Positions 53,101-61,537 of a stretch of 64,000 bases of DNA are shown in pieces. The notes under the pieces were generated by a model that ran no database searches, was not told the DNA's origin, and worked only from the letters and a program-made list of their open reading frames with translations. This DNA comes from Nocardia sp. NRRL S-836 (GTDB taxonomy: Bacteria > Actinomycetota > Actinomycetes > Mycobacteriales > Pseudonocardiaceae), in contig NZ_LGDY01000177.1 of NCBI RefSeq assembly GCF_001279525.1, positions 1 through 64,000 of the forward strand. The letters are read 5' to 3'. The translations under genes and the position numbers were made by a program. Every line of letters starts with the position of its first letter. Within the stretch, counting starts at the first letter, position 1.

Positions 53101-53794
53101 CGACTTCATCAAGGCCTTCACCAGGGCCACGGTCGGCGACAACATCGGCGTGGCGCAGCTGCTCGACCTCGGGCAGTCGTTGCAGGGCCTGGACGCCGGC
53201 CGGGTGTCGTTCGTGACGATGCCGCACTGGACCGACGACAACAAGCTGATCAACAACCCGGACGACAACATCGAGCGGCTGGACAACGACGGCGTCAAGA
53301 GGCTGTTCCAGTCGATCATCGACGGAACGCCGCTGCCGCTGGAGAAGCCGGTCGAGCAGAAGCCGGGTGAGCAGAACGCGCCGCCCAAGGCGGGTTCGGT
53401 GATCGACCCGAAGTCGTTCCTCATCCAGGTCGTCAACGGCGACCCGGCGAACGACGGTGCGGCCGGACGGATCGCGTCGTCGTTGCAGAACGTCGGTTTC
53501 CAGGTCTCCCGCAAGGGCGACGCGGTCGAGCGGGCGACGAAGACGACCATCCGCTACTCGAAGGGTTCCGAGGACCGGGCGGCGACGCTGCGGGCCGCGG
53601 TTCCCGGCGCGGAGCTGGTGGAGGCACCGGAGATGGGCGGCGCGGTGCTGCTCACCATCGGCGCCGGCTTCGACGAGAAGGTGGTCGACCCGAAGTCGGG
53701 TGGCACCGCCCCCGCGCCGAACCAGAACCAGGGCTCGGGCAACAAGAACGATCTGTCCATTGTGAACGCGGGCCAGGACCCCTGCGCGAAGTGA
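50141..53794 (+). CDS. LytR-CpsA-Psr (LCP) protein with long repetitive Pro-rich head
   Basis: 1,217 residues from GTG 50141. Residues 1-620 are low-complexity (GEA.D.GPRRP.PG, ANGAPRRPAPGDAVQRP and SSNGIPRPPVPG units). A charged helix (about 640-720) precedes one TM helix (about 735-755, VGAIAAAAVVFVSTGVGWGA). LCP domain about 785-1,050 with SDTR, SLPRDVRV, INHFVSIDFVGF, LQYVRARY; LytR_C domain about 1,090-1,190. LCP enzymes ligate arabinogalactan or teichoic-like polymers to peptidoglycan. The cytosolic head is far longer than in most LCP proteins. Confidence 0.93.
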   Translation: MPDDPRRGGPSSRGDQEPQDQPTGRRRRSMEGSGGLSVSDLIEQHSRTNIPRPVPPGSPDASTTGRRALPETPPDTGRRSLPEPPADQRQPAPQNFAGGQAPDQTGRRRRPEPEQNGAPARPAPGERRAEQTGTRPRPAQNPPQNSPQNPPQGAVHPGEHTGTRPRPAQNPPQNGAHPGEQTGMRPRPDANGAPRRPAPGDAVQRPDANGAPRRPAPGDAVQRPVRPGEASGAVRRPGSPADAPGVRPGDASGPIRRPDTPGDPNGGPRGARPGDVTGAQRRPDATGTQRRPAPGAPVDPAVRPGEATGAQRRPDAPGARPGEASGTMRRPVPPGAPVDADGVQRRLDAPPGAPRRLAPGDAPSSNGIPRPPVPDGGPRRPTPGEALDAGPRRPAPGEAPDGLRRHDVPSSNGIPRPPVPGEALDGGPRRPGPGDAPDGGPRRPTPGEALDGGPRRPVPGEAPDGLRRHDVPSSNGIPRPPVPGDARRMPPGEAANGRPDAGPRRPHPGDAPSSSSIRRPDPNGVPPEAGPRRLLAGEAPSANRIPRPPVPGEGPETARRPGNGDVTGRSPMPSRAESSGPRPAPGVADRLGGAPGVSDRLTGAPEDAPADDPGPEATQIAPAAGVAKVERREDIDPMSLTTEMEAIGDEVKKRREVDHTLARFSAVHDELLEQERQRKERRAKLMPWLNDDEENEEATQFADPVQLGEDDEQERPAGRTPQQRKMMRAAKVGAIAAAAVVFVSTGVGWGAMQWADGQFRDIDALGGNSQAVQQAEKQLGDENFLLVGSDTRAGAKAGDNVGTADTEKGARSDVIMLAHIPADRKRMVVVSLPRDVRVDRPNCRSWDSDSGQYGGALAPAKDVMANSVYAEGGPECVANMMTQLTGLKINHFVSIDFVGFREMATAVGGVEICTSKPIKDNEIGVVIDKPGKHILKGDQALQYVRARYVQGDDASDFARIQRQQQFLSSMLRTALSSEVLLNPSRLNDFIKAFTRATVGDNIGVAQLLDLGQSLQGLDAGRVSFVTMPHWTDDNKLINNPDDNIERLDNDGVKRLFQSIIDGTPLPLEKPVEQKPGEQNAPPKAGSVIDPKSFLIQVVNGDPANDGAAGRIASSLQNVGFQVSRKGDAVERATKTTIRYSKGSEDRAATLRAAVPGAELVEAPEMGGAVLLTIGAGFDEKVVDPKSGGTAPAPNQNQGSGNKNDLSIVNAGQDPCAK
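51331..51585 (+). repeat. Direct repeats inside the LCP gene
   Basis: A 66-bp block at 51331-51396 recurs at 51520-51585 (189 bp, or 63 codons, apart) with no difference I could see. It encodes EAPDGLRRHDVPSSNGIPRP. Shorter copies of GAGGCACTCGACGGCGGGCC occur at about 51404 and 51482. In frame, so length changes would not break the gene. Confidence 0.85.
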
Positions 53795-53804
53795 TTCGCC
53801 TGGG

Positions 53805-53826
53805 GTTCACCTGCGGTTCATTCGGG
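53805..53826 (+). promoter_or_regulatory. PHO box upstream of phoU
   Basis: Two tandem 11-bp units, GTTCACCTGCG and GTTCATTCGGG, matching the PhoP direct-repeat consensus of actinomycetes. Located 41 bp before the phoU start and 27 bp before a TAGGCT -10-like box. Confidence 0.75.
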
Positions 53827-53866
53827 CATGTCGCTCCCGCGATGGTCGCAACGTAGGCTGACCCCC

Positions 53867-54532
53867 ATGCGCGAGGCCTACACCGACCAGCTAGAACAGC
53901 TCGCCGAACGACTGGCCGACATGACCGGCATGGTCGCTGAGGCGATGGAGAACGCGACCGCTGCCCTGCTGCGGGCCGACCTCGGCCTCGCCGAGCAGGT
54001 CATCAGCGGTGACCAGAAGGTCGACGACGTGCGCGCCAGCATCGAGGAGCAGTCGTACGCGCTGCTCGCGCTGCAGGCGCCGGTCGCCACGGACCTGCGC
54101 ACCGTGCTCGCCGTGATCCACGCGGCCGAGAGCGTCGAGCGGATGGGCGACCTGGCGCTGCACGTGGCGAAGGCCGCGCGCCGCCGCCACCCGGCGTCCG
54201 CGCTGCCGGAGGACGTCCAGCCCTACTTCGCCGAGATGGGCCGCATCGCGGTCAAGCTCGCGACCGAGGCCGCGCTGGTCATCCGGGAGAGGGACGTCGC
54301 TCGTGCTCGTTCCCTCGAAGAAGAGGACGACGCGATGGACGACATCCACCGCCACCTCTTCTCGGTGATCATGGACAAGGAGTGGCAGCACGGCGTTGCC
54401 GCCGCCGTGGACGTGACGCTGCTGGGCCGCTTCTACGAGCGCTACGGCGACCACGCCGTGTCGGTCGCCAAGCGCACGGTCTTCGTCGTCACCGGCCGGA
54501 TGCCCGGCTACGGTGACGACGACGCCCTGTAG
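53867..54532 (+). CDS. phoU: Phosphate transport regulator PhoU
   Basis: 221 residues, two three-helix PhoU repeats (about 5-110 and 120-215) with the metal-binding EExD-like patches [15 protein letters not shown] and [15 protein letters not shown]. It dampens PhoR signalling when phosphate is plentiful. ATG 53867 is eight bases after TAGGCT (53853-53858), so leaderless transcription is likely. Confidence 0.94.
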   Translation: MREAYTDQLEQLAERLADMTGMVAEAMENATAALLRADLGLAEQVISGDQKVDDVRASIEEQSYALLALQAPVATDLRTVLAVIHAAESVERMGDLALHVAKAARRRHPASALPEDVQPYFAEMGRIAVKLATEAALVIRERDVARARSLEEEDDAMDDIHRHLFSVIMDKEWQHGVAAAVDVTLLGRFYERYGDHAVSVAKRTVFVVTGRMPGYGDDDAL

Positions 54533-54538
54533 GAACCG

Positions 54539-55705
54539 CTAGTCGCGCAGCTGCCCATCGCGCTCCGCTTCGAGCTCCGGATCGGCGTACGCCTCGGAGA
54601 ACTCGGCGAGCACGGTGGGCAGTTCCGCGTCCCAGGCCGCTCGCGCTTCCTCGCGCGGCAGCTCACGTGCGTCGGCGGTGAAGTAGGCCCACGCCCGGAC
54701 GGCGTCGGGCAGCAGCGCGAGGTCCTCGTCGCTCACCCGCAGCCGCGCGGCGACGTTCAGGATCAGCACACCGGTGAGCGACGCCGGTCCGTAGACCACC
54801 GGGTCGCGGCGCTGCTCGGTCGCGGCACCGGCGAGCACCCGCGCGAGCGCCCGTGCCAGCCCGGCGTCCGGCAGTGCGGCGGCGTGCTCCGAGGCGAGGA
54901 ACGCCTCGACCACCTCGTCCGTCCTATCAGGACCTTCGGCGATCTCGTAGTCGGTGGGCACCAACGCACTCACGCGCGCGTCGGCCAGCGCGATCAGCTG
55001 GATCGGGTGCCGGACGTCCTCGGAGCCGATCAGGCCCTCCTCGGCGTCCTCGTCGGGGCCCTCGTCCCAGAACAGCTCGATGTCCGGCCACACCCGGTCG
55101 TAGACCTCGGTGGCGCTCAACGGCGTGATCCGGTCGCGGAACGCGTCGGGCGTGGAGGCGATCATGTCCTGCAGCAACGCCACCGTGCCCTCGTCCGGCG
55201 TCGCGAAGAGCTCGATCGCCGTGGGCCCGAGCACCGGCTGGCGCATGAACAGCACGGTCTCCGCGGCGCCGGCGCGTTCCTGCGTGATCGCGACGACCTC
55301 CACGTCCCCCAGCAGGTTCGTGACGAGGAACGCCTCGCGGAACGTCAGCTCCGCACCGGCGACGTACCAGGACGGCTCGGCGATCCCGCGTGCCGCAACG
55401 GTTTCCGCCGCGGCGGCCGCCTCGGCCCTGGTCTCGGCGTCACCCACGCCGGACAGCGCGCGCAACGCCGTCAGCGCGGCCGGGTCGTCCATGCCCCGCA
55501 ACGCCTCGATCATCGGCTCGTAGCCGGATCCGGCGAGCCAGAGCGTGGCGTACAGCTCGCTCGCCCAGGCGTCCGCGAGCAACCAGGACTCGGAACGCAG
55601 TGCGGCCGCCGACTCGAGCAACGCCCCGTACGGGGACTGCTTCTCGGGCCGGCGGCCGGGTGCCTTGCCTTGCTTGCGCTTGCGCGACTTGCTCTGCGGG
55701 CTCAC
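54539..55705 (-). CDS. Hypothetical protein (388 aa) between phoU and pstB
   Basis: Basic N-terminus (SKSRKRKQGKAPGRRPEK) then an acidic Ala/Glu-rich alpha-helical body with LLESAAALRSESWLLADAWA, EPMIEALRGMDDPAALTALR and ELFWDEGPDEDAEEG. No membrane segment or known motif. Codon use fits the chromosome. It is only 6 bp from the phoU stop in convergent orientation and separates phoU from the pst operon. Function unknown. Confidence 0.8.
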   Translation of the reverse strand: MSPQSKSRKRKQGKAPGRRPEKQSPYGALLESAAALRSESWLLADAWASELYATLWLAGSGYEPMIEALRGMDDPAALTALRALSGVGDAETRAEAAAAAETVAARGIAEPSWYVAGAELTFREAFLVTNLLGDVEVVAITQERAGAAETVLFMRQPVLGPTAIELFATPDEGTVALLQDMIASTPDAFRDRITPLSATEVYDRVWPDIELFWDEGPDEDAEEGLIGSEDVRHPIQLIALADARVSALVPTDYEIAEGPDRTDEVVEAFLASEHAAALPDAGLARALARVLAGAATEQRRDPVVYGPASLTGVLILNVAARLRVSDEDLALLPDAVRAWAYFTADARELPREEARAAWDAELPTVLAEFSEAYADPELEAERDGQLRD

Positions 55706-55715
55706 CCGCAGAAAT

Positions 55716-56492
55716 TTAGCCGAAACGGCCGGAGATGTAGTCCTCGGTCGCCTTCTGGCCGGGGTTGGAGAAGATCTTCTCGGTGTCGTCGACCTCGATC
55801 AGCTGACCGGGCTGGCCGACGCCCAGCAGGTTGAAGAACGCGGTCTGGTCGGACACGCGGGCCGCCTGCTGCATGTTGTGAGTCACGATGACGATCGTGT
55901 ACTCCTTCTTCAGCTCCGTGATCAGGTCCTCGATCGCCAGCGTGGAGATCGGGTCCAGTGCCGAGCACGGCTCGTCCATCAGCAGCACGTCCGGCTGCAC
56001 CGCGATGGCACGCGCGATGCACAGGCGCTGCTGCTGACCACCGGAGAGGCCGCCGCCGGGCCGGTCGAGGCGGTCCTTGACCTCGTTCCAGAGGTTGGCG
56101 CCGCGCAACGAGCGCTCCGCCACCTCGTCGAGCTTCCGCTTGTCCTTCACGCCCGAGAGCCGCAGGCCGGCCACCACGTTGTCGCGAATGGACATCGTGG
56201 GGAACGGGTTCGGCCGCTGGAACACCATGCCGATGGTGCGGCGCACCTCGACCGGGTCCACAGTGGACGCGTAGATGTCCTCGCCGTCGAGCAGCACCTT
56301 ACCCTCGACGCGCGCGCCGGGCGCGACCTCGTGCATGCGGTTGAGCGACCGCAGCACGGTCGACTTGCCGCAGCCGGAGGGGCCGATGAACGCGGTCACG
56401 TTCTTCGGCGGCACCGCGAGCGAGACGTTCTCCACGGCGTGGAACTTGCCGTAGAAGAGGTTCAGGTCCTTGATGTCGAGTCGTTTGGCCAT
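55716..56492 (-). CDS. pstB: Phosphate ABC transporter ATPase
   Basis: 258 residues. Walker [10 protein letters not shown], signature LSGGQQQR, Walker [14 protein letters not shown], switch His in VTHNMQQA. Energises high-affinity phosphate uptake with PstA and PstC. Last gene of pstSCAB, 10 bp after pstA. Confidence 0.97.
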   Translation of the reverse strand: MAKRLDIKDLNLFYGKFHAVENVSLAVPPKNVTAFIGPSGCGKSTVLRSLNRMHEVAPGARVEGKVLLDGEDIYASTVDPVEVRRTIGMVFQRPNPFPTMSIRDNVVAGLRLSGVKDKRKLDEVAERSLRGANLWNEVKDRLDRPGGGLSGGQQQRLCIARAIAVQPDVLLMDEPCSALDPISTLAIEDLITELKKEYTIVIVTHNMQQAARVSDQTAFFNLLGVGQPGQLIEVDDTEKIFSNPGQKATEDYISGRFG

Positions 56493-56502
56493 GTCCGCCC
56501 GC

Positions 56503-57417
56503 TCACTTCGTCTTCGGCGCCAGCGCCCGCGAGATCACGGTCGCCAGGAGGTTGAACAGGGTGATGAGGAGCACCAGGGTGATCGCCGCGCCCCAGATGC
56601 GCTCGAAGCCCGCCTGCGTCGGGTTGTTGCGCTCGTTCACCATCATCAACGGCAGCGAGGCCATCGGGCCGTCGAACAGGTTGTAGTTGATGAACGGCGC
56701 GTACGCCGCGAGCACCAGCACCGGTGCCGTCTCACCCATGACGCGGGCGAGGGCCAGCATGATGCCGGTCAGGATGCCGGACAGCGCGGTCGGGATGACG
56801 ATCTTGACGATCGTCTTCCACTTCGGGATGCCCAGCGCGTAGGAGGCCTCGCGCAGCTCGTCCGGGACGATCTTGAGCATCTCCTCGGTCGTGCGCACCA
56901 CGACCGGCACCATCAGCAGCACCAGGGCGAGCGACACGGCGAGCGCGCTGCGGCCGAGGCCGAAGTACGTGATCCACACCGTGTAGACGAACAGCGCGGC
57001 GACGATCGAGGGGACACCGGTGAGGATGTCGACCATGAACGTCGTCGACTTCGCCAGCCGCGAGCGGCCGCCGTACTCGACGAGGTAGATCGCGATCATG
57101 ATGCCGATCGGCACGGAGATGACCGCGCAGATGACGCCCTGGACCAGGGTGCCGTAGATCGCGTGGTACGCGCCGCCGCCCTGCTGGCGGGCCAGCAGGC
57201 CCGACATCGACTTCTGCCACCAGTCACCGTCGAGGATGACCGGGAAGCCGCGCTGGATCACGGTGTAGAGCACCCACACCAGCGGGATGATCGCGACCAG
57301 GAACGCGCCCCACACCAGTGCGGTGGCGAGCCCGTTCTTGATCTGGCGGGCGACGCTGACCGACTGGAACGTCGGCGGCGTCGCGAGGCGCGTGGGGTCC
57401 GCGAGGTCGGTGCTCAC
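56503..57417 (-). CDS. pstA: Phosphate ABC transporter permease
   Basis: 304 residues, six membrane helices, with the permease EAA loop [20 protein letters not shown]. It begins in the pstC stop (ATGA overlap), so the two permease subunits are translationally coupled. Confidence 0.97.
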   Translation of the reverse strand: MSTDLADPTRLATPPTFQSVSVARQIKNGLATALVWGAFLVAIIPLVWVLYTVIQRGFPVILDGDWWQKSMSGLLARQQGGGAYHAIYGTLVQGVICAVISVPIGIMIAIYLVEYGGRSRLAKSTTFMVDILTGVPSIVAALFVYTVWITYFGLGRSALAVSLALVLLMVPVVVRTTEEMLKIVPDELREASYALGIPKWKTIVKIVIPTALSGILTGIMLALARVMGETAPVLVLAAYAPFINYNLFDGPMASLPLMMVNERNNPTQAGFERIWGAAITLVLLITLFNLLATVISRALAPKTK

Positions 57418-58478
57418 TCGTACTCCTTGTGGCCGGCGACGATCGAGCGCGCGATGGCGTTCACGACGAAGGTGAGCACGAACAGCACCAGGCCGGCGGC
57501 GATGTAGGCACCCGCCGAGCGCGTGTCGTTGAACTCCGGCGCGGCCAGCGCGATCTTCGACGCGAACGTCGAGCCGCCGTCGAAGAGCGACCAGCCGAAC
57601 GAGCTGGTCGCGGTGCTCAGGATGATCGCGACGGCGATGGTCTCACCGAGCGCGCGACCGAGGCCGAGCATCGAGGCGCTGACGTAACCGGCCTTGCCGA
57701 ACGGCAGGACCGTCGTGCGGACGACCTCCCACTTGGTCGCGCCGAGTGCGATGGCGCCCTCGATGTGCATCGTGGGCGTGCGCTCGAAGACCTCACGGCT
57801 GACGGCCGTGATGATCGGCAGGATCATCACCGCGACGACGATGCCCGCGGTGAAGACGGTGCCGCCGAGCTGCACGTTCACGTTGCCCTTGGCGAACAGC
57901 GGGATCCAGCCGAGGTGCGCGATCAGCCACTCGGAGAACGGGAACAGCACCGGGCCGAGCACGAACAGGCCCCAGAGGCCGAAGACGATCGACGGCACGG
58001 CCGCCAGCAGGTCCACGACGTAGGCGAACGGCCGGGCGAGGTTGCGCGGCGCGTACTGCGTGAGGAACAGCGCGATGCCCAGCGCGATCGGCATGGCGAT
58101 CAGCAGGGCCAGCACAGCGACCACGACCGTGACGAGCGTCAGGTCCAGGATGCCGAACCGCAGGTTCGCCGGGTCCGTGGTGTTCCACTCGCGGCTGGTC
58201 AGGAAGTTGACGTTGTCCAGCCCGAGCGACGGGATTGCCTGCAGGATGAGGAACAGGCCGATCGCGCCGATGAGGACGACGATGAAGACACCAGACCCCG
58301 TCGCCAGGCCGCGGAAGATGCGGTCACCCGGCCGGACGTGTGGTGCCTTGGCGGTTTCTGGAGCTTCCGGTGTCGGGGGAATCGGAGCCTCCGAGGCGGT
58401 GGGAGCAGCCGCAACGCCCCGCTCGGCTCCGGGTTCACCGGAGCCGGCGGGGCGCTGGGCCACGACTGGATCGTTCAT
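57414..58478 (-). CDS. pstC: Phosphate ABC transporter permease
   Basis: 354 residues. A Pro/Glu-rich cytosolic head of about 50 residues precedes six helices; EAA loop IEGAIALGATKWEVVRTTVL. Follows pstS after 33 bp. Confidence 0.96.
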   Translation of the reverse strand: MNDPVVAQRPAGSGEPGAERGVAAAPTASEAPIPPTPEAPETAKAPHVRPGDRIFRGLATGSGVFIVVLIGAIGLFLILQAIPSLGLDNVNFLTSREWNTTDPANLRFGILDLTLVTVVVAVLALLIAMPIALGIALFLTQYAPRNLARPFAYVVDLLAAVPSIVFGLWGLFVLGPVLFPFSEWLIAHLGWIPLFAKGNVNVQLGGTVFTAGIVVAVMILPIITAVSREVFERTPTMHIEGAIALGATKWEVVRTTVLPFGKAGYVSASMLGLGRALGETIAVAIILSTATSSFGWSLFDGGSTFASKIALAAPEFNDTRSAGAYIAAGLVLFVLTFVVNAIARSIVAGHKEYE

Positions 58479-58511
58479 CGCGTCTGCGTCAGCCGAAGTT
58501 TCGCATCAACC

Positions 58512-59618
58512 TCAGGCGATCGCCTTCACGGCGGTCAGGATCTTCTCCTGGAACGCCTTGGGCAGCGGCACGTAGCCGGCCTCGGTCAGCTGCTGCTGGC
58601 CCGTGGAGGCGGCGACGGTCAGGAACGCCTTGACGGCCTTGGCGGTGTCGGCGTCGTAGCCCTTGGAGCAGACGATCTCGTAGGTCGCGAGCAGCAGCGG
58701 GTACGCACCGGCGGCCTTGGAGCCGTAGATCGAGTCGAGGTCGAGGACCAGGTTGTTGCCCTCACCCTTGACCTTCGCGCCGTCGATGGCCTTGCCGGCC
58801 GACTCGGCGGTCAGCTCGACGGCACCGGCACCGGAGTCGATCTTGGCGGTCGAGAGCTTGTTGTCCTGCGCGAACGACCACTCGACGTAGGTGATCGCAC
58901 CGTCGATGGAGCCGACGGCCTGCGCGACACCGGCGGACTTCTCCTTGCCCTCGCCGACGCCACCCTTGAACTGCTTGCCGTCACCCTTGGTCCAGCCGCC
59001 GGCGACCTTCAGGTACTTCTGGAAGTTGTCGGTCGTACCCGACTCGTCCGAGCGGTAGATGACCGCGATGTCCTTGTCCGGCAGGTTCGCGGAGCCGTTG
59101 AGCGCCTTGATGGCCGGGTCGTTCCACTTCTTGACCGCGCCGGAGAAGATGGCGGCGGTGGTCTTGGCGTCCAGCACGAGGCTGTCCACACCGGACACCT
59201 TGTAGCCGATCGCGACCGGACCGAACACCAGCGGGAGGTTCCACGCCGGGTTGCCCTGGCAGCGCTTGGCGGCGGCCTCGGTCTCGGCACCGTCCTTCAG
59301 CGCGGAGTCGGAGCCGCCGAAGTCAACCTGACCGGCGTTGAAGTTCTTGACGCCGGCACCGGAGCCGGACGGGTTGTAGGCGAGGTCGGTGCCCGGGCAA
59401 GCCGCCTGGTACGCCTGGACGAACGCGTCGATCGCGTTCTTCTGGGCAGAGGAGCCCTCGGCGTTCAGCTTGGTCTTACCACCGCACTCGGCACCGGAGG
59501 CGGCGGGCGTGTTCGTGTTGCCACCCGTGCCCGCGTTGTTGTCGGAACCACACGCACTGAGCAGAAGCGCGCTGGCCGCGACGAGGCCGAGCACGGCGCC
59601 GTGCCGCTGGATCTTCAC
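58512..59618 (-). CDS. pstS: Phosphate-binding lipoprotein
   Basis: 368 residues from GTG 59618 (ribosome site GGAGG). Signal peptide with lipobox LSAC. Binding motifs: AEGSSAQKNAID, FGGSDSALKD, YRSDESGTTDNFQKYL and AVGSIDGAITYVE. It captures phosphate outside the membrane. First gene of the pst operon; a PHO box lies 96-117 bp upstream. Confidence 0.96.
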   Translation of the reverse strand: MKIQRHGAVLGLVAASALLLSACGSDNNAGTGGNTNTPAASGAECGGKTKLNAEGSSAQKNAIDAFVQAYQAACPGTDLAYNPSGSGAGVKNFNAGQVDFGGSDSALKDGAETEAAAKRCQGNPAWNLPLVFGPVAIGYKVSGVDSLVLDAKTTAAIFSGAVKKWNDPAIKALNGSANLPDKDIAVIYRSDESGTTDNFQKYLKVAGGWTKGDGKQFKGGVGEGKEKSAGVAQAVGSIDGAITYVEWSFAQDNKLSTAKIDSGAGAVELTAESAGKAIDGAKVKGEGNNLVLDLDSIYGSKAAGAYPLLLATYEIVCSKGYDADTAKAVKAFLTVAASTGQQQLTEAGYVPLPKAFQEKILTAVKAIA

Positions 59619-59713
59619 CTTGGTCCTCCACCTTGCGGAAGCATTAGCGGTTTCGCGACGGACGTCGCCGCTCGCTACGGAAGGTAGGTAGCCATGGTGG
59701 ACAACCCACCTAG

Positions 59714-59735
59714 ACGAGGTGAACGCAAGGTGAAC
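59714..59735 (-). promoter_or_regulatory. PHO box upstream of pstS
   Basis: On the minus strand two tandem units, GTTCACCTTGC and GTTCACCTCGT, match the PhoP consensus better than the phoU copy. Indicates induction under phosphate limitation. Confidence 0.85.
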
Positions 59736-59816
59736 ACAGAACGGGAAGTGACCAGGCACACCGCCAGATGGGTGACGCCGTGACCTGCACGTATGCGGTT
59801 TGTGACGCTATGTTCA

Positions 59817-60692
59817 CTACCGGCCGTACTGGACGTCAGCGTCCCAAAGGGTGAAGCCCAACGCTGTGTACACGCGCACCGCCGGAGCGTTGTCCGCTTC
59901 GACGTAGAGCATGACCTGTTCGACGCCCTGTTCCCTGAGGTGCTGCAGCCCGGCGAGCGTGAGCGCCTTGCCGAGACCACCGCCCTGCCGGTCCGGGTCG
60001 ACGCCCACGACGTAGACCTCGCCGAGCTCGGGGGTGTGCACCTTGGTCCAGTGGAAGCCGGCCAGCCGGTCGTCGGCGTCGAACGCCAGCAGGAACCCGG
60101 CCGGGTCGAACCAGGGCTCCTCCTCCTTCGCGCGAACGTCCTCGATGGACATCGCACCCTGCTCGGGGTGCCAGTCGAACGCGCGGTGGTTCACGTAGAC
60201 GACCGCGGCCTCGTCCTTGCCCGGCACGAACCGGCGGATCGTCACGCCCTGCGGCAGCTTCGGCTCGGGCAGGTCGTCCTGCACCCGCAGGCGCATCCGC
60301 AGCAGCTCGCGGACCTTGCCGAAGCCGAGCTCCTGCGCGAGCTTGTCCGCGTCGGGGTGGCCGCCGTGGGCCCAGATCCGCAGGTTCTCCGCGGGAAGCG
60401 CGCTCACGAGCTCCGCGCCCACGCCGCGGTGGCGGTGCTTCGGGTGCACGGCGAGCTCGGCGACCTGGTGGCCGCCGGAGTCGCCCAGCACGTCGAGGTG
60501 CGCGTAGCCGGCGAGCTCGCCGTCCACCGACGCGAGCAGGTGCCTGCTGCCGGTGGCGCCAGGCCTCATCCGCAGTCGCACGGCCTCGCCCACCGGGGCG
60601 ACACCGTCTGTCGCCTCGGCGGCCGTCAGCAGCTGCGCGACCTCCGCAGCCTGGTCGGTCGTCAGCTCGTCGAACCAGCTCAGTTGCGCCAC
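59817..60692 (-). CDS. mshD: Mycothiol synthase
   Basis: 291 residues, two tandem GNAT acetyltransferase domains (about 1-140 and 150-291). The C-terminal domain has the acetyl-CoA loop VGVDPDRQGGGLGKALT; the N-terminal one has VHPKHRHRGVGAELV. It acetylates Cys-GlcN-Ins in the last step of mycothiol synthesis. GTG 60692 lies six bases after TAGGTT, so it is probably leaderless. Located just after glnR on the same strand. Confidence 0.92.
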   Translation of the reverse strand: MAQLSWFDELTTDQAAEVAQLLTAAEATDGVAPVGEAVRLRMRPGATGSRHLLASVDGELAGYAHLDVLGDSGGHQVAELAVHPKHRHRGVGAELVSALPAENLRIWAHGGHPDADKLAQELGFGKVRELLRMRLRVQDDLPEPKLPQGVTIRRFVPGKDEAAVVYVNHRAFDWHPEQGAMSIEDVRAKEEEPWFDPAGFLLAFDADDRLAGFHWTKVHTPELGEVYVVGVDPDRQGGGLGKALTLAGLQHLREQGVEQVMLYVEADNAPAVRVYTALGFTLWDADVQYGR

Positions 60693-60702
60693 GAGGGCGA
60701 AC

Positions 60703-61455
60703 CTACCGCGCGAGCAATTCCTCATCCAGGACGCGAACCGAGTCGTTGATCTCCAAGTCGGGCGAGCGGCGCGACGAACCGGGCCGCGGCGGCCGCACGA
60801 ACTTGTAGCCGACATTGCGCACGGTGCCGATCAACGCCTCGTGCTCGGGGCCGAGCTTGGCGCGCAGGCGTCGCACGTGGACGTCGACCGTCCTGGTGCC
60901 GCCGAAGAAGTCGTAGCCCCAGACCTCCTGCAGCAGCTGCGCGCGGGTGAACACCCGGCCCGCGTGCTGCGCGAGGTACTTGAGCAGCTCGAACTCCTTG
61001 TAGGTGAGGTCGAGCGGGCGGCCCTTGAGACGCGCGGTGTAGGTGGCCTCGTCGATCACCAGGTCGCCGAGCTGCAGTGCGCCGTCGCCACCGGGCTGGG
61101 TGGTGCCGCGCCGCGAGCGGACCAGGCGCAGGCGGGCGTCGACCTCGGCGGGACCGGAGGTCGGCAGCAGGATCTCGTCGACCGACCAGTCGGAGTTGAC
61201 GGCGACCAGGCTGCCCTCGGTGACCACGGCCACGACGGGGACGTCCACGCCGGACGAGTCGAGCAGGCGGCACAGCGAGCGTGCGCCGACCAGGTCGGTG
61301 CGGGCGTCGACCAGCACGATGTCGTGCGGGCCGGCCTCCAGCAGCGCGGAGACCTCGGGACGCAGCGGGCGGACCGCGTGCGGGAGCAGTGCCAGAGCGG
61401 GAAGCACGGCTTCCGGGTCCGGGTCTGTCGTCAACAGCAGCACGTCGATGCTCAT
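60703..61455 (-). CDS. glnR: Orphan OmpR-type nitrogen regulator GlnR
   Basis: 250 residues. Atypical receiver domain (about 1-120: [40 protein letters not shown]) and a winged helix (about 150-225) with the GlnR recognition stretch [20 protein letters not shown] and [17 protein letters not shown]. GlnR controls nitrogen assimilation genes and has no partner kinase. ATG 61455 follows AGGAGGG. Confidence 0.93.
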   Translation of the reverse strand: MSIDVLLLTTDPDPEAVLPALALLPHAVRPLRPEVSALLEAGPHDIVLVDARTDLVGARSLCRLLDSSGVDVPVVAVVTEGSLVAVNSDWSVDEILLPTSGPAEVDARLRLVRSRRGTTQPGGDGALQLGDLVIDEATYTARLKGRPLDLTYKEFELLKYLAQHAGRVFTRAQLLQEVWGYDFFGGTRTVDVHVRRLRAKLGPEHEALIGTVRNVGYKFVRPPRPGSSRRSPDLEINDSVRVLDEELLAR

Positions 61456-61482
61456 CGCGGCGCCCTCCTAGTCGGCCGTGGT

Positions 61483-61500
61483 CTGGTCACCTCTGACCAG
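61483..61500. promoter_or_regulatory. Palindrome upstream of glnR
   Basis: CTGGTCA-CCTC-TGACCAG, a perfect 7-bp inverted repeat 28 bp before the glnR start, between glnR and the divergent hydrolase gene. Could be an autoregulatory or other operator site. Confidence 0.45.
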
Positions 61501-61537
61501 CCACGGGCGTACGGTGACCGGGCCCCGTTGCCTGCGG

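Noticed and set aside
57429..59687. 752-codon plus-strand frame opposite pstC/pstS
   Set aside because: Asp/Arg/His-rich shadow of two well-supported pst genes.
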